From contig NZ_VFOW01000001.1 in the NCBI RefSeq assembly GCF_006716355.1, positions 4,898,001 to 4,962,000 of the forward strand: a stretch of 64,000 nt of DNA, given 5' to 3'. A model generated the notes under the pieces. The model worked only from the letters and a program-made list of their open reading frames with translations. It did no database searches and was not told where the DNA came from. Shown here one piece after another: positions 9,301 through 20,685 of the stretch. Both the position numbers and the translations under genes were made by a program. This stretch comes from Stackebrandtia endophytica (GTDB taxonomy: Bacteria; Actinomycetota; Actinomycetes; Mycobacteriales; Micromonosporaceae). Every line of letters begins with the position of its first letter. Position 1 is the stretch's first letter.

Positions 9301-12300
9301 TCCTTTGAGGAGCTTCTTCGTCGGGTTCGCGCTCTGGACCTGGAGGCATACGCGCACCAGGATCTCCCCTTCGAGCATGTGGTGGAACTGCTCAACCCCG
9401 AACGGGGCTCCCACCATCCGCTGTTCCAGATTGAACTGTCCCTTCAGAATGTTCCGCGCCAGGCCTTCGATCTGCCTGGGCTGCGCGGTGACATGACCTA
9501 TGTCAACGCCGGGACCTCCCGGTTCGATCTGTGGTTCAACCTGGATGCCCCCGAGGGTTCAGACACCGACCTGACCGGTTTCGTCGAATACAGCACCGAG
9601 CTGTTCACCGCCGGCACGGTGCGGGGGATCGTGGAGCGCTGGATCGAGTTGCTGGACGCCGCGGTGATCCGTCCGGCTCAACCCATCGGGGCACTGAGCG
9701 CGGCAACGGTGCCCGCCGTCCCGACGGAGTTCGAGTCCCCTACCGACACCCTGACCACGCTGTTCGACCGACGACTGGCCGAGACGCCGGATGCGATCGC
9801 CCTCGTCTCGGACGAGACCACCGTGACCTTCGCCGAACTCGATGAGCGTGCCAACCGGCGCGCTCGCCTGTTGCGAGCTCGGGGGGCCGACGCCGAACAG
9901 GTCATCGGGGTCCTCCAGTCCCGGTCAGTCGATCTGATCGTCTCCCTGCTGGCCGTGCTGAAGACCGGAGCCGCCTATCTCGCCCTGGAACCCGATGCGC
10001 CGCAAGCGAGGTTGCGTACCGCACTCGACATGGTCGAGGCTCGACTCATCCTGACCGACGACCCGGCCGCATTGCCGGCGAACCTGCCGGTCACCGTGCT
10101 CGATCTCGCCGATGAGCACCGCACCACCGACCGGCGGGAACACGAGAGTCACCGCGACATCGGTCTGCCCGGAGCCGCCCGCCCCACACAGCTGGCGTTC
10201 GTGATGTCAACCTCGGGCTCGACCGGTGCACCCCGTGGCGTCGCCGTGACGCACGGGGATGTGGTCGCGTTGGTCGCCGACGGTTCCTGGTGGCGTCCAG
10301 CCCATCGGCGGGTTCTGATGCACTCACCGCATTCGTTCGACGCCGCCACATATGAGTTGTGGGTAAGCCTGCTGCGCGGTGGCCAGGTCGTGATCGCGCC
10401 TCCCGGACCGCTGGACTCGCACACGCTCGCCGACATCATCAGCCGACACGGGGTCACCGCAGCATGGTTCACGGCCGGGCTCTTCGCGGTACTCGCCGAA
10501 GAGGATGCGGGGTGTATGGACGGCCTGCGCGAGGTGTGGACCGGTGGTGACGTCGTCGCGGCACCCGTGGTCGAGTTGGTGCGAACTGCCTGTCCACAGT
10601 TGACTGTGGTCAACGGATACGGTCCGACCGAGGCGACCACATTCGCGACCTGCCACGTGATTGAGCCGTCAGACCCGGTCGGCGCCGTCGTACCCATCGG
10701 CCGGGCATTGGACGGGGTCCACATCCGGGTACTCGACAAGCGACTGCGTCCGGTACCCGTCGGCGCCGTCGGTGAGCTGTACCTCGGAGGGGCGGGGGTG
10801 TCCCGCGGCTATGTCGGCGATCCCGCCGCCACGGCGGTGAGGTTCGTCGCCGACCCGTTCACCCCGGGACGGCGCATGTACCGCACCGGTGATCTCGTGC
10901 GGCTGCGGGCCGGTGAGCTTCTCGAGTTCGTCGGCCGCTTCGATGAACAGGTCAAGATCCGGGGGCACCGGGTGGAACCGGCCGAGGTCGCGACCGTCCT
11001 GATGAGGCATCCGGAAGTCGGCGGTGCCGCCGTGGTTCCCAGGAGGGGCCGCGACGGTGGTGCGACACTGACCGCCTACGTGGTACCGCATGAACCGGCC
11101 ATGACCCTCGAACGCTCCACCGACCGTGTCGACCACTGGCGCCAAACCTACGAGTCGCTCTACGCCGACGCCGCACAGATGCCCTGGGGGCACGACTTCT
11201 CCGGCTGGAACAGCAGTTACGACGGTGCCGCGATCCCACTGGACGAGATGGAACGATGGCGGGAGGCCATCGTGGCGCGTATTCGGGCCGAGCGACCTCG
11301 CCGAATCCTGGAGATCGGTGCCGGGACCGGACTTCTGTTGGCCCGGTTGGCTGCTGACTGCGACGAGTATTGGGCCACCGATTTCTCGCCGACGGTGATC
11401 GCCGCGCTGCGACGACGCATCGAAGAGCGGGACGAGTTGCGACGGCGGGTCAGGTTGTTCTGTCGACCGGCCGACCGGTTCGACGGTCTGCCCGGCGACT
11501 TCGACGTGGTGGTCATCAACTCCGTCGTGCAGTACTTCCCGGACGCCGACTACCTACGGCGGGTCTTGGAGGGAGCGTTGGATCTGCTGGCCCCCAACGG
11601 TGCCGTCATCGTCGGCGACGTCCGCAACCTGCGGACGGCACGGGCGCAACGCGCGGCGGTCCGACTGCACCGGGCCGATCCCGGAGCCACCGCCCGAGAG
11701 TTGCTGGCCGCCGTTGACGATGACCTACTTCTCGAAGAGGAACTGCTGCTCGATCCGGACTTCTTCGCGTCCTCGGCCGCGCACGTGGTGGCCCTGCCCA
11801 AACCGGGCGATGACCACAACGAGCTCACTCGACACCGTTACGACGTGATATTGCGCTCGGCGGCACCCGGTGATGTCCGGGACGTTCGAACGGTGTCGTG
11901 GGACGCGGATCCGGCACACCGTGATCCGGTGGCCGTGCTGGACGGCCTCTTGTCGGCAGAACGGTCGGTGCCGCTTCGGGTGACCGGATTCCCCGACGGC
12001 CGGGTCGCCGGTGAGCTGGCGGCATTGCGGGCGCTCGACCGGGGAGACGACCCGGTGACCGCTGCCACCCGGTTGACCCGCGCGGCCGGGCCACCGGGAT
12101 TGGCGGAGTTGGAGGCGCTCGCAGGACGGCACGGCCTGCGGCTGACGCCAACGTTCCCGCCGGCCGGAGGCGCGGTGGGGACCTTTGACCTGATGTTTCA
12201 TCGGCCCGGCCAGGGTGGTTCCGCCGCTCGGCGGCCGGTCGCCTCGTCCCGACCACTGGCTTCGGTTCCGTTCAGCCCGAAGGAGGCCGCCGGTCTGGCG

Positions 12301-14139
12301 GCCACCGTCAAGGACTGGCTTGCCCAACGGCTGCCTCGCTACCTGGTACCCGACACGGTCCAAGTGGTCAACACCATCCCACTGACACCGGAGGGCAAGG
12401 TCGACCGCCGCGCCCTGCCGATACCCCGGCCCGCACCCGATGCGCAACGCGCGGAGGCGAAGCCGCGCACCGAACGGCAACGGCAGCTGTGCGCGCTGTT
12501 CGCCGAGGTACTCGGCCTCCAGGACGTCGGCGTGGACGATGGATTCTTCACCCTCGGTGGACACTCCTTGATGGCCACTCGCCTGGTCAGCCGGATCCGA
12601 ACCACGCTGGGGGTGGAGTTGACCGTGCGTACGGTCTTCGAGGCTCCCACCGTCGCCGAACTCGACCGTCGTCTGGACACCTCCGAGGTGGTCCGGCCGC
12701 GGCTGCGCTCGATGCCTCGTCCCGCCGAGATCCCGCTGTCATACGCTCAGCGTCGCCTCTGGTTCATCAATCGGTTGGACGGGCTCGGGCCCGTCTACAA
12801 CATGCCGTTCACGCTTCGCCTCCGGGGCGAGTTGGACCGTGAGGCGTTGGAGGCGGCGCTGCGCGATGTGTTGGAACGACACGAGAGTCTGCGGACGGTC
12901 TTCCCCGAGTCCGACGGGATGGCGGTCCAACGAGTCATCGATCCACACGAGGCGCTGCCCCTTCTGGACGTCGAGTACATCGTGGAACAGGCTGGGGATT
13001 CGTTGGCCGAGCGGCTGGCCGCCGAATCGCTGCGGGGCTTCGACCTGACCTGCGAATCGCCGTTGCGAGCCCGGCTGTTCGCGCTCACGGCACCGGGTGG
13101 CGGCGTGAGCGCCGACCACGTACTGCTCATGGTGTTGCACCACATCGCCGCCGACGGCTGGTCGATGCTGCCGTTGAGCCGGGACCTCACTGACGCCTAC
13201 ACGGCGCGGCGAGAAGGGCGACCGCCCGATTGGGAGCCGTTGCCGGTGCAGTACGCCGACTACACCTTGTGGCAGCGAAAGCTCCTCACCGATGGCGGGG
13301 AGGACTCCATCCTCGCGAAACAGACCCGGTACTGGGCGGATCGCCTGGCGGGACTGCCGGAGCGGCTGCGCCTGCCGACGGACCGACCGGTGCCGAGCAC
13401 TCCCTCCTACCGGGGAGAATCGGTTCGGTTCGAGTGCGGACCCGAGCTGGACGCCAACCTCGACCGCCTACTCGCCGACCGCGACGTGACGGCCTTCATG
13501 GTGCTGCACGCCGGACTCGCGGCTTTGCTGATGAGACTGGGAGCCGGCAACGACATCCCCATCGGAACCGCGGTGGCCAACCGCACCGATGACGGGTTGG
13601 ACGATCTGGTCGGTTTCTTCGTCAACCTGCTGGTCCTGCGGCACGACACCGCAGGTGATCCACGATTTGGGGAGCTGCTGGATCGGGTCCGCGCGACGGC
13701 GTTGGGCGCGTATGCGCATCAGGACGTCCCGTTCGACCATCTCGTGGAGACCCTGGCATCGGGCCGGACCGGAACGTACCAGCCACTGTTCAATGTGGTC
13801 CTCAGCCTGCAGAACACGGCTGACATGCGATTCGACCTGCCCGGCCTGCGAGTGGAACAGGGCGGTGTGGAGCTTCCCGGTTCCCGATTCGACCTGTGGA
13901 TCAATGTTCGCCACGACCCCGGACGGGCCGGAGAACCGCCACGGTACAGCGGTTTCCTGGAGTACAACACCGATCTGTTCGACCGTGGTACCGCGGAGTC
14001 GATCATCGCTCGGTGGTTGCGCCTGCTGAATCAGGTCACCGCCGACCCCTCGATGCGGCTCAGCCGCGTCGACATACTCACCACCGCCGAACGCGCCGGC
14101 CTGATCGCCGGGCGCGTGGGAGGGCAAGATCCCGCATGA
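3316..14139 (+). CDS. non-ribosomal peptide synthetase 1: A-T-C-A-T-C-A(MT)-T-C
   Basis: This 3607-residue protein forms modules 1-3 plus the condensation domain of module 4. It begins with an A domain and has no starter C domain. A1 is at about 38-535 (core FTSGSTG near 185; A10 Lys525), T1 Ser578, C1 with HHVAADG at 761-767. A2 is at about 1099-1590 (Lys1578), T2 Ser1632, C2 with NHIASDG at 1821-1827. A3 is at about 2142-3040, interrupted at 2606-2845 by a methyltransferase (SAM motif EIGAGTG, 2666-2672) between A8 and A10 (Lys3028). T3 is Ser3084 and the terminal C3 has HHIAADG at 3275-3281. Ten-residue codes by eye: A1 DAYFWGATYK (aliphatic, valine-like), A2 DVQFVAEIAK (unassigned, Pro-like first half), A3 DAYWWGGTFK (valine). 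There is no epimerase. GTG 3316 has GAGGTG almost touching it, so the exact start is uncertain. The gene overlaps the next by ATGA. Confidence 0.95.
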   Translation: MYDNAETTHRGGGTEPGPPGDRRRRPGTEPADLGHHTVHRLFQQRVRTSPGLPALRDHERVLSYAELDARADDVARDLAATGVRAEQPVALIMARSIDVVVAMLGILKAGAVCAPLHDSLPPARLRQVLHETGAALLLTDRAHDPADIGDTPVRRFGDATTTDPELPAEPLTGDVPSDNLAYLIFTSGSTGTAKAVSLTHRGLVALARDELCAEGPGRRVLFHSPHAFDASLYELWAALLSGGEVVVAPDVPMTAGVLTRLVERHRLTTAFLTTALFSAMMDDDPRCLSGLSRVWTGGERASTRAFRTAMTSCPDVELVHAYGPAEATTYTTCHPVRATDRFAAGVPIGHPMRDVRVYLLDETLRPVSTGTVGEIYVAGSGLARGYLGRPGLTAERFVADPFAADGTRMYRTGDLAVADTDGALVFAGRTDHQVKIRGFRIEPGEITAVLLNDPDVAAATVVTAPGPDASADHRIHSYVVPHGDPGDPATFPDVLRSRLRDLLPEYLVPDTVTLLDSLPLTDNQKIDTSRLPTPAIVTSIRDGSARTAREEVLAGLFSDVLGIDVGIDDDFFAVGGHSLLATRLISRIRAVLHVEVTVGELLDAPTVAKLSEVVAAGATAQRPPLEVTDRPEVMPLSFAQRRLWFLHRMEGPSPTYNLPVMLRLEGRLDLSALRAAFGDLMARHESLRTLLTEQDGEPQQVCHPTESTGPQFTAVELDESEVDEAVAEATGWRFDLATEFPMRVHVLSSAPDRHVLLIVLHHVAADGWSLGPLVSDLAAAYRARARGGKPGLPQLPVQYADYTLWQRKLLADETDGLLDRQLRYWRRQLAGLPAQVGPPADRPRPRMVSHRGDELRFVLPPKLHELLAQTARERGVTLFMILHAGLVAALHRMGAGDDIPIGTMIANRTDVALDQLVGFFTNTLVLRVDAAGDPTMEQLIGRVRDTDLAAYAHQDVPFETLVEDLNPARSTSHHPLFQVALTLQNAEVADVDWPDLRVEQEIATTGSARFDLWFSLSETTTSDGEETLGGLIEYSTDIFDRDTVAVLIDRWTAVLNVIVTDATAPLSHIYLTSTAERDRLRRGGAESETPEAWSEPQHVADMVMAQAQRTPTDIAVQCGETVLTYDELRDRALALAARLRDIGVGGEDRVAVAVGRSVEAIVAVLAVFRLGACYVPLDLAHPDARLAEVLADASPRALLTTTAVADRLPADSAPSRLLLDQADSFRPTSPDRGFGAPPPGQSAYLVYTSGSTGRPKGILMPHGVVENILRWHRPSPNRVAQFTSVGFDVSIQEIFTPLVCGGTLVVPDEETRRDPERLVGWIDRQRVNTLFCPTTVLDALATAAAESGSTLPTLTGIVQAGERFDGRSLSRLAASGRRVHNEYGPAETNIATGHVLPDPWPDPVPLGRPVTHTRVYVLGPHLELAPSGVYGELYIVGPGVARGYHGQPGLTASRFVACPFGAPGERMYRTGDRARWTLSGELEFGGRFDEQVKVRGVRAEPAEITATLLAHPEVANAAVVDTGGLEGPVRLSGYVVPTAGCTLDATSLRGWLARRLPEQLVPTTFTVLPQLPRTVNGKLDVAALPPPGPDGAMNRRKPRTSEEWALHGIFTDVLGMTEIGVDDDFFELGGHSLLATRVVSRVRAMMKVEIPVRALFEAPTVATLAAWLSAAGRAARPALTRRPRPAAVPLSFAQQRLWFLHRIDTLGPTYNSPMALRLSGELDHEALRAALVDLIDRHEPLRTVFPSEAGEPRQSVRPVIPGDSPLRIREIAPDRLEAALTDEARRPFDLSSETPLRAQLFLPGPIRSGDTADRVLLLVVNHIASDGWSLGPLADDLGTAYRARAAGRAPDWAPLPVQYADYALWQRELLESREASGVRSVQERYWRRKLAGSPPVLDLPLDRPRPAVAGYRGDQVPIRMSARLHRALVELGRSHDATLFMVLHAGLAATLTGMGVGTDLPIGTAIAGRTDEALDDLVGFFVNTLVLRTDTDGDPSFEELLRRVRALDLEAYAHQDLPFEHVVELLNPERGSHHPLFQIELSLQNVPRQAFDLPGLRGDMTYVNAGTSRFDLWFNLDAPEGSDTDLTGFVEYSTELFTAGTVRGIVERWIELLDAAVIRPAQPIGALSAATVPAVPTEFESPTDTLTTLFDRRLAETPDAIALVSDETTVTFAELDERANRRARLLRARGADAEQVIGVLQSRSVDLIVSLLAVLKTGAAYLALEPDAPQARLRTALDMVEARLILTDDPAALPANLPVTVLDLADEHRTTDRREHESHRDIGLPGAARPTQLAFVMSTSGSTGAPRGVAVTHGDVVALVADGSWWRPAHRRVLMHSPHSFDAATYELWVSLLRGGQVVIAPPGPLDSHTLADIISRHGVTAAWFTAGLFAVLAEEDAGCMDGLREVWTGGDVVAAPVVELVRTACPQLTVVNGYGPTEATTFATCHVIEPSDPVGAVVPIGRALDGVHIRVLDKRLRPVPVGAVGELYLGGAGVSRGYVGDPAATAVRFVADPFTPGRRMYRTGDLVRLRAGELLEFVGRFDEQVKIRGHRVEPAEVATVLMRHPEVGGAAVVPRRGRDGGATLTAYVVPHEPAMTLERSTDRVDHWRQTYESLYADAAQMPWGHDFSGWNSSYDGAAIPLDEMERWREAIVARIRAERPRRILEIGAGTGLLLARLAADCDEYWATDFSPTVIAALRRRIEERDELRRRVRLFCRPADRFDGLPGDFDVVVINSVVQYFPDADYLRRVLEGALDLLAPNGAVIVGDVRNLRTARAQRAAVRLHRADPGATARELLAAVDDDLLLEEELLLDPDFFASSAAHVVALPKPGDDHNELTRHRYDVILRSAAPGDVRDVRTVSWDADPAHRDPVAVLDGLLSAERSVPLRVTGFPDGRVAGELAALRALDRGDDPVTAATRLTRAAGPPGLAELEALAGRHGLRLTPTFPPAGGAVGTFDLMFHRPGQGGSAARRPVASSRPLASVPFSPKEAAGLAATVKDWLAQRLPRYLVPDTVQVVNTIPLTPEGKVDRRALPIPRPAPDAQRAEAKPRTERQRQLCALFAEVLGLQDVGVDDGFFTLGGHSLMATRLVSRIRTTLGVELTVRTVFEAPTVAELDRRLDTSEVVRPRLRSMPRPAEIPLSYAQRRLWFINRLDGLGPVYNMPFTLRLRGELDREALEAALRDVLERHESLRTVFPESDGMAVQRVIDPHEALPLLDVEYIVEQAGDSLAERLAAESLRGFDLTCESPLRARLFALTAPGGGVSADHVLLMVLHHIAADGWSMLPLSRDLTDAYTARREGRPPDWEPLPVQYADYTLWQRKLLTDGGEDSILAKQTRYWADRLAGLPERLRLPTDRPVPSTPSYRGESVRFECGPELDANLDRLLADRDVTAFMVLHAGLAALLMRLGAGNDIPIGTAVANRTDDGLDDLVGFFVNLLVLRHDTAGDPRFGELLDRVRATALGAYAHQDVPFDHLVETLASGRTGTYQPLFNVVLSLQNTADMRFDLPGLRVEQGGVELPGSRFDLWINVRHDPGRAGEPPRYSGFLEYNTDLFDRGTAESIIARWLRLLNQVTADPSMRLSRVDILTTAERAGLIAGRVGGQDPA

Positions 14140-17100
14140 GCAAGTCCACCGAAGCGACAGTGCACGCCCTGTTCGAACACCAGGCGCGACTGAGCCCGCA
14201 TGCCACCGCATTGGTCGTCGACGCGGCCGCCGAAGGTGAGACGTCGGGCGAGGTCGGACCTGAACAGGCTGAACCGGCGCACCATCCCGAGTTGACCTAT
14301 GCCGAACTGGACGCGCGGGCCACCCGGCTGGCGCGGGAGCTGATTGCACGCGGGGTGCGCCCCGAGCAGCCGGTCGCGGTGCTGGCGCACCGTAGCCCGG
14401 GACTGGTCGTGGCGACATTGGCGGTGTTCAAGGCAGGTGCGGTCTTCCTGCCGATCGACCCGGCGTTGCCCCGCGCCCGAGTGCAGTTGCTGCTGAAGGA
14501 CGCGCAGCCGGGGCTGGTGGTCACCGTCGCCGCACCTGAGTCATCTATTGTGGATGGTGCTATCCCATCGATGGCCCTCGACCGCTGGGGTGCCACCGTC
14601 GAGCCGACGGTCGCCGATGGCACCGCACCACTACCGAAAGTAGACATTCGGCAGGTCGCTTATCTCATGTACACCTCGGGTTCCACCGGTCGACCCAAGG
14701 GCGTCCTGGTGACACACGCCGGTGTCGCCGGCCTCGTCGAGTCGCAGCGGGACCGACTGGCGCCCGGCCCCGGCAGCACGGTGTTGCAGTTCGCCTCACC
14801 GAGTTTCGATGCGTCGTTCTGGGAACTGTGCATGGGATTGCTCAGTGGGGCGCGGTTGCTGGTCGCCGGTTCAGACCAGGTGATGCCCGGACCTGAACTG
14901 GTCGCGTTGCTGCGCCGACACCAGGTCACCCACGTGACCCTGCCCCCGTCGGCCTTGGCGGTGCTCTCCCCACAGGACTTGCCGACGGTCACCGACATGA
15001 CGGTTGCCGGTGAGGCGTTGCCGCCCGACCTCGTCGCCGACTGGGCAGCCGGGCGGCGGATGGTCAATGCGTACGGCCCGACCGAGTGCACGGTGTGTGT
15101 GTCGATCAGCTCGGTGTTGCCCGCGCCCGGTGCCACACCGCCGATCGGCCTTCCGGTGTCCGGGACCCGGGTGTACGTACTGGGGGAGAGCCTGGAACTG
15201 GTGCCGCCCGGAGTGACCGGGGAGTTGTACGTAACCGGCGAGGGGCTGGCGCGCGGCTACCTCGGCATGCCCGGTCAGACGGCGGACCGGTTCGTCGCCG
15301 ACCCGTACGGCGAGCCCGGCCAACGCATGTACCGCACCGGCGATCTCGCTCGGTGGAACAACCACGGCGAGCTCGAATTCGAGGGGCGGGTCGACGACCA
15401 GGTGAAGATACGTGGCTTCCGGATCGAGCCCGGAGAGGTCGAGAGCGCGCTTCGGGCCCACTCGAGCGTGGCCTCGGCCGCCGTGACGCTGTGGGATCAG
15501 CCGGCGGGTCCCCAGCTCGCCGGTTATGTGGTTCCCGCCGCCGCAGGCGAGGTCGACACCGAGGGGGAGAAGGTCGGGGCCTGGCGCGGACTCTACGATT
15601 CGCTGTACGCCGACCCGCAACCGCCGACCGGCCCGGACTTCACCGGCTGGAACAGCGTGTATGACGGCGAACCCATCCCGTCGGCGGAGATGCTGGAGTG
15701 GCGGGATGAGACGGTGTCGCGGATTCACACCCTGTCTCCTCGTCGGGTCCTGGAGGTAGGCGCCGGCAGTGGACTCATTCTCACCGAGCTGGTCGGCGAC
15801 TGCGAGTCATACTGGGCCACGGACATCTCGGCCGCGGCCGTCGAACGCCTGGAGGACCGCAGGAGACAACTCGGTGCCTCCGGGCGGCACATGGAGGTGC
15901 GTCGACTCCCGGCCGACTCGGTCGACGGTCTTCCCACCGGATACTTCGACACGATCATCCTCAACTCCGTGATCCAGTATCTGCCGTCGCGTGATCACCT
16001 GGATCGGGTGATGCTGCGGCTTTTCGATCTGCTCGCCGACGGCGGGTCGGTGTTCGTCGGGGATGTTCGCGATCTGCGTTCGCTGCGAGTGTTGAGGGAG
16101 GCGGTGCACCGCACGCGGACCAGCGCGCCGGATGACCCGGCCGAGCGAGCCGCCGCGGTGTCCCGGGCGGTGCGCGGTGAACGTGAACTGTTGGTCGCGC
16201 CGGACTACTTCGCCGCCCTCGGTGCCCGACTGCCTGGGCTCGGATCGGTTGAGGTGCAAACGAAACGGGGGCGCGCTCACAATGAGCTGACGCGGTACCG
16301 CTATGACGTGGTGCTGCCGAAGAGCCTTCCCACGCCGACCGATTCCGAGCACCGCATCGACTGGCATGCCGACTTGGCCGACCCCGATGCGTTGGAACGC
16401 CTCATAACGGGCGCCGACACCCGGTTGCGACTGTGCCGAGTGCCCAACGGTCGGATCACCGCGGACCTGCCGCCCGGATCCGAGTCGGGTGTGGACCCCG
16501 AGTTCATGCACGAACTGGGTGAACGGCTGGGGTACGGCGTCGCCGTCGTCCCCTCAGGCGGCGGCGAACGCGGCGAATACGACGTTCTGCTGTGTGCCGA
16601 CGGCCGACGGCCGAGGGCGAGCTATTTGCCGGTCGACCCTCCCCCGGCTGCCGAACAGTGGACCAATCTGCCGGCGACACCTCCGCAGGAGGATCTATCG
16701 GCGGTCCTGCGGGAATGGCTCGTGCGGCAGCTGCCCGACTACCTCGTGCCCGCGTCGATCCAGGTTGTGGACGAACTTCCCCTGACGATCAGCGGCAAGA
16801 TAGACCGTTCCCGGCTGCCGCGACCCAACCCCGTCGCGGCAATGGGACGCCGGCCCAGGACGGCGACCGAGGAGATTCTCTGTGGACTGTTCGAGGGGCT
16901 GTTGGGGGTGGAGCGGGTCGGCATCGATGAATCGTTCTTCGAACGCGGCGGCCACTCGCTGCTGGCGACCCGATTGGTGAGCAGAGTTCGGTCGGCGCTC
17001 GGCGTGGAGCTTCCACTGCGGCTGGTGTTCGAGGAGCCGACCGTCGCCGGGCTGGCGAAGATCGTCGGGGAGGCCGACCGTGCGCGGCCTGCGGTGACGC

Positions 17101-18518
17101 GCATGCCTCGCCCGGAGGGCATGCCACTGTCGTTCGCGCAGCAGCGCCTATGGTTCATCAACCGATTGGAGGGGCACAGCGCCACCTACAACATGCCGTT
17201 GGCGCTGTGGCTGTCGGGCGATCTCGACCACGAGGCCCTACGATCGGCCCTGCGCGACGTCGTCGCCCGGCACGAGTCGCTGCGTACCGTGTTCCCGGAG
17301 GTTCGAGGCACCCCCCGACAGGTGATCCTGACCCCCGAGGAGGCCGGACCCGACCTGGTCACCGAACTGGTCGAGGAGAACGAGCTGGTCGATCGGCTCC
17401 ACACGACGGCCCGGGAGGGCTTCGACTTGGCAGTCGAACCGCCGCTGCGGGCCCGGTTGTTGGTGTTGCCCTCAACGGACAACACTCCACCGTCCGAACA
17501 GGTGCTCCTGTTGGTGTTGCACCACATCGCCGGTGACGGGTGGTCGATGGGGCCGCTGGCTCGCGACATCGCCCTCGCCTATGAGGCACGGTACCGGGGT
17601 GAAGCGCCCGGCTGGCAACCGTTGCCGGTGCAGTACGCCGACTACACCCTGTGGCAGCGCGAGATGCTGGGCTCGGAGGACGACCCCGACAGCGTGCTCA
17701 GCCGGGATCTGGCGTACTGGCGACAGACTCTGGCGGAGATGCCCGACAGCCTGCGCTTGCCGGTGGATCGTCCGCGCCCGGCGGTGTCCTCATATGACGG
17801 TGGACTGGTCGAGTTCGATATGGACAGACAACTGTGGAAGCGGCTCGACGTGTTGGCCCGTGACGGGCAGATGACCCTCTACATGGTACTCCACACCGGT
17901 CTGGCGGTGCTGCTGAGCAGGATGGGCGCCGGAACCGATATTCCGATCGGCACGGCGGTGGCCAACCGTACCGATGACACATTGGATGAGCTGGTCGGGT
18001 TTTTCGTCAACATGCTCGTGCTGCGGGTGGACCTGGGTGGCAATCCGACGTTCCGGGAGGCGCTTCAGCGAGTCAAAGAGGCCGACCTGTCGGCCTACGC
18101 TCATCAAGACGTGCCGTTCGACCGTCTCGTGGAGACACTGAGTCCCACGCGGTCGGCTTCCCGTCAGCCGTTGTTCCAGGTGGCCTTCGGTCTGCAGAAC
18201 GCCCCGTCGGGCACGTTCGCCCTACCGGGTCTGGATGTCAACCAGACCGGGGTGGGAGTGGGCCGCGCCCGTTTCGATCTGTGGTTCACCGTGCATGAAC
18301 GCCATGCCTCGGACGAACAGGACGGTTCCCTCAGCGGGTTCGTCGAGTACAGCACCGACCTCTTCGACCGGGATACGGTGGCCAAGCTGGTCGACCGGTG
18401 GTTCGTCTTGTTGGAGGCGATGGTCGCCGATCCCGATCGTCGGATCACTCGCGCCGACATCCTGACCCCTGACGAGCGGCGACAGTTGGGCGCTCACCGG
18501 GGGAGTGTCGCGCCGTGA
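14136..18518 (+). CDS. non-ribosomal peptide synthetase 2: A(MT)-T-C
   Basis: The ATG at 14136 overlaps the stop of NRPS 1 (ATGA) and starts a 1460-residue protein; the same frame is open further upstream but encodes no domain. The A domain (about 8-900) carries a methyltransferase at about 483-728 (SAM motif EVGAGSG, 540-546), and A10 Lys888 lies behind it. T has Ser941 in GGHSLLATR, and the terminal C domain has HHIAGDG at 1129-1135. The specificity code DAWTTAAVCK is close to phenylalanine codes, so this module probably loads and N-methylates Phe. The two methyltransferase inserts of the locus are close paralogues with the same SLYAD...GWNS entry segment. The C-terminus stops right after the conserved ILTPDER element of the C-A linker. 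Chain order follows gene order by inference. Confidence 0.95.
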   Translation: MSKSTEATVHALFEHQARLSPHATALVVDAAAEGETSGEVGPEQAEPAHHPELTYAELDARATRLARELIARGVRPEQPVAVLAHRSPGLVVATLAVFKAGAVFLPIDPALPRARVQLLLKDAQPGLVVTVAAPESSIVDGAIPSMALDRWGATVEPTVADGTAPLPKVDIRQVAYLMYTSGSTGRPKGVLVTHAGVAGLVESQRDRLAPGPGSTVLQFASPSFDASFWELCMGLLSGARLLVAGSDQVMPGPELVALLRRHQVTHVTLPPSALAVLSPQDLPTVTDMTVAGEALPPDLVADWAAGRRMVNAYGPTECTVCVSISSVLPAPGATPPIGLPVSGTRVYVLGESLELVPPGVTGELYVTGEGLARGYLGMPGQTADRFVADPYGEPGQRMYRTGDLARWNNHGELEFEGRVDDQVKIRGFRIEPGEVESALRAHSSVASAAVTLWDQPAGPQLAGYVVPAAAGEVDTEGEKVGAWRGLYDSLYADPQPPTGPDFTGWNSVYDGEPIPSAEMLEWRDETVSRIHTLSPRRVLEVGAGSGLILTELVGDCESYWATDISAAAVERLEDRRRQLGASGRHMEVRRLPADSVDGLPTGYFDTIILNSVIQYLPSRDHLDRVMLRLFDLLADGGSVFVGDVRDLRSLRVLREAVHRTRTSAPDDPAERAAAVSRAVRGERELLVAPDYFAALGARLPGLGSVEVQTKRGRAHNELTRYRYDVVLPKSLPTPTDSEHRIDWHADLADPDALERLITGADTRLRLCRVPNGRITADLPPGSESGVDPEFMHELGERLGYGVAVVPSGGGERGEYDVLLCADGRRPRASYLPVDPPPAAEQWTNLPATPPQEDLSAVLREWLVRQLPDYLVPASIQVVDELPLTISGKIDRSRLPRPNPVAAMGRRPRTATEEILCGLFEGLLGVERVGIDESFFERGGHSLLATRLVSRVRSALGVELPLRLVFEEPTVAGLAKIVGEADRARPAVTRMPRPEGMPLSFAQQRLWFINRLEGHSATYNMPLALWLSGDLDHEALRSALRDVVARHESLRTVFPEVRGTPRQVILTPEEAGPDLVTELVEENELVDRLHTTAREGFDLAVEPPLRARLLVLPSTDNTPPSEQVLLLVLHHIAGDGWSMGPLARDIALAYEARYRGEAPGWQPLPVQYADYTLWQREMLGSEDDPDSVLSRDLAYWRQTLAEMPDSLRLPVDRPRPAVSSYDGGLVEFDMDRQLWKRLDVLARDGQMTLYMVLHTGLAVLLSRMGAGTDIPIGTAVANRTDDTLDELVGFFVNMLVLRVDLGGNPTFREALQRVKEADLSAYAHQDVPFDRLVETLSPTRSASRQPLFQVAFGLQNAPSGTFALPGLDVNQTGVGVGRARFDLWFTVHERHASDEQDGSLSGFVEYSTDLFDRDTVAKLVDRWFVLLEAMVADPDRRITRADILTPDERRQLGAHRGSVAP

Positions 18519-20449
18519 TCACCGCTGGAGGGCCCGATGCGACCTTTCCCCGGTTGTTCGCGCGACAGGTGGAACTGACCCCACATGCTCCGGCCGTTCG
18601 ATACGCGCCGCGCCCAGGAGTGCGGGAGGAATTCGACTATGCGTGGTTGGACGCCCAGACCAACCGGGTTGCGCGGGCCCTCATCGAGCGAGGCGCCGGG
18701 CCCGAGACGCTGGTCGCCGTCGCGCAGCCGCGGCATCCGGATCTCGTCGTCGGCCTGATCGCGGTGTTGAAGGCCGGCGCGGCCTGCGTGCCGCTGGATC
18801 TCTCCTATCCGCCCGGCCGCCTCGCCACGCTGTTGGCCGCCGGTGCCGGTTTGTTGCTTACTGGCGCCTACGGTGCTGAACGCCTCGACGGGCGACATCA
18901 CCTCGCGACGCTGAGATCTGATCGGCTTCTCGCCGCCGACACCTCGGACTCCCCGGTCACCGACGCCGATCGGCGCTTCCCATTGCGGCCCACGCATCCG
19001 GCGTATGTCATCTACACCTCCGGGTCGACGGGACGCCCCAAGGGCGTGGTGACCACCCACAGCGGGATCGCCGAGTTGGCCCGCGCTCAGCGAGACCACC
19101 TCGCCGTCGGCCCCGGTCACCGGGTGTTGCAGTACGCCTCACCCTGCTTCGACGCGGCGATATGGGAACTGTGCCTGGCGCTGCTGAGTGGTGCCACCCT
19201 CGTCATGGCTCCGGCACCCGACCTGCGTCCCGGTGTCGGTCTGGGCGGCGTCGTGACCGGGCAGCGGATCACCCACCTGACCCTGACTCCATCCGCATTG
19301 GACTTGATCGCCGATGCGACCGAATTGGATGGTGTGCGGACCCTGGTCGTCGCGGGCGAACGGGTGCTTCCGTCGGTGGTGCGGAACTGGGCCGGTGGCC
19401 GCACCCTGGTCAATGCATACGGGCCGAGCGAAAGCACGGTGTGCGCCACCATCAGTGAGGCGCTGGAACCCGAGGCGACGACTGTTCCCATCGGACGGCC
19501 GATACGCGGCACGACCGCGTACGTCTTGGGTGAGGGGCTTGAGGAGGTCCCGCCCGGTGTCACCGGCGAGCTGTATCTCGCCGGTGCGGGTTTGGCACGC
19601 GGCTATCTGGACGGCCCCGCTGTGACCGCTGAACGGTTTGTCGCTCACCCCTACGGGCCGCCCGGTACCCGGATGTATCGAACCGGTGACCTCGCACATT
19701 GGGACGGGGAGGGACGGTTGCATTTCGACGGGCGAACCGACGACCAGATCAAACTTCACGGTTCCCGTGTCGAGCCAGGCGAGATTGAAGCGGCCCTGGC
19801 CGCTCACCCGGATGTGAGGGCCGCCGCCGTATCCGTGGGGACGGGACCCGGCGGCGGTCAGGTCATCGGACACGTGGTCGCCGGGCCCGCTGGAGCGCCG
19901 GGTTCGGCCGAGCTGCGTTCCTGGCTCGCCGAGCGGCTACCCGGCCACCTGGTCCCGGTTCTGGTACGCGAAGTCGCCGAGCTGCCGCTGACCCCGTCAG
20001 GCAAACTCGACCGGGCGGCGCTTGACGCGGACCGCAGCCACGTACTGCCGGATCCGCTGGAGGTTGGTTCTCGGACGAGTTTGTTGTGCGCACTCGCCGC
20101 AGAGGTGTTGGGGATGGCCGAGGTGCGGCCCGATGACGGATTCTTCGACCTGGGCGGCACCTCGATGGATGCCGTCGCCCTCACCGGACGGATCAATGAG
20201 GTACTCGGCGTCGACGTCGCCGTCGCGACCGTGTTCGAGCAGCAGACCATGGCGGGTGTCGATCGGGTGATCGATCAGCCGTTCCGCCGGAGCTCGAACC
20301 CGTCCGAGCCCGAACCTGCGGGCGGCGAGCACGAACTCGCCGCCGACTCCGGTACCGCACGATTCGACCACAGCCACCTGCTCCGGGGCCTTTTCCCGGG
20401 ACGCACCCCTTCACCAGAACGGAGACATGATGAGCAACCCCTTCGATGA
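18515..20449 (+). CDS. non-ribosomal peptide synthetase 3: A-T, no thioesterase
   Basis: The GTG at 18515 overlaps the stop of NRPS 2 (GTGA). The 644-residue protein has one A domain (core YTSGSTG near 170; A10 Lys497) and one T domain (FFDLGGTSMDA, Ser550). A roughly 60-residue polar tail follows, with no thioesterase, reductase or terminal C domain. The code DAWTVAAVCK equals a standard phenylalanine code, so Phe is the predicted last residue. As the final module it receives the chain from the C domain at the end of NRPS 2. With no release domain, off-loading must be in trans, spontaneous, or by a protein outside the locus. The 3' end overlaps the mbtH-like gene by 20 nt. Confidence 0.93.
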   Translation: MITAGGPDATFPRLFARQVELTPHAPAVRYAPRPGVREEFDYAWLDAQTNRVARALIERGAGPETLVAVAQPRHPDLVVGLIAVLKAGAACVPLDLSYPPGRLATLLAAGAGLLLTGAYGAERLDGRHHLATLRSDRLLAADTSDSPVTDADRRFPLRPTHPAYVIYTSGSTGRPKGVVTTHSGIAELARAQRDHLAVGPGHRVLQYASPCFDAAIWELCLALLSGATLVMAPAPDLRPGVGLGGVVTGQRITHLTLTPSALDLIADATELDGVRTLVVAGERVLPSVVRNWAGGRTLVNAYGPSESTVCATISEALEPEATTVPIGRPIRGTTAYVLGEGLEEVPPGVTGELYLAGAGLARGYLDGPAVTAERFVAHPYGPPGTRMYRTGDLAHWDGEGRLHFDGRTDDQIKLHGSRVEPGEIEAALAAHPDVRAAAVSVGTGPGGGQVIGHVVAGPAGAPGSAELRSWLAERLPGHLVPVLVREVAELPLTPSGKLDRAALDADRSHVLPDPLEVGSRTSLLCALAAEVLGMAEVRPDDGFFDLGGTSMDAVALTGRINEVLGVDVAVATVFEQQTMAGVDRVIDQPFRRSSNPSEPEPAGGEHELAADSGTARFDHSHLLRGLFPGRTPSPERRHDEQPLR

Positions 20450-20654
20450 TGAGACCGGGAGCTTCCTGGTGCTGATCAATGACGAAGGCCAGCATTCACT
20501 GTGGCCGGAGTTCGCCGACGTGCCGGACGGCTGGAACGTGATTCACGGGCCTGCGTCACGCAAGTCGTGCCTGGAGCACGTCGAACAGCACTGGCAGGAC
20601 ATGCGGCCGAAGAGTCTCATCGATGCGATGGAAGGCACCGAGGGGGTGGGCTGA
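20430..20654 (+). CDS. MbtH family NRPS accessory protein
   Basis: This 74-residue protein shows the MbtH signature throughout: NPFDDETGSFLVLIN, the SLWP segment, VPDGW and the C-terminal W-x-D-M-RPKSL. MbtH-like proteins bind A domains and are often needed for their solubility and activity, so this one should serve the five A domains upstream. Of two adjacent ATG codons, 20430 sits 5 nt after GGAG and is preferred over 20427. The gene starts inside the end of NRPS 3, consistent with one operon. Confidence 0.96.
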   Translation: MSNPFDDETGSFLVLINDEGQHSLWPEFADVPDGWNVIHGPASRKSCLEHVEQHWQDMRPKSLIDAMEGTEGVG

Positions 20655-20685
20655 CGGTGTCACGGCTTGGAAGGATGGTGCATAG

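Noticed and set aside
18515-20449. Thioesterase domain at the end of the NRPS line
   Set aside because: No GHSxG motif or alpha/beta hydrolase pattern follows the last T domain; only ~60 polar residues remain.
3316-20449. Epimerisation or heterocyclisation domains
   Set aside because: Every T domain is followed directly by a C domain of LCL appearance or by the end of the protein; no E or Cy (DxxxxD) motifs were seen.
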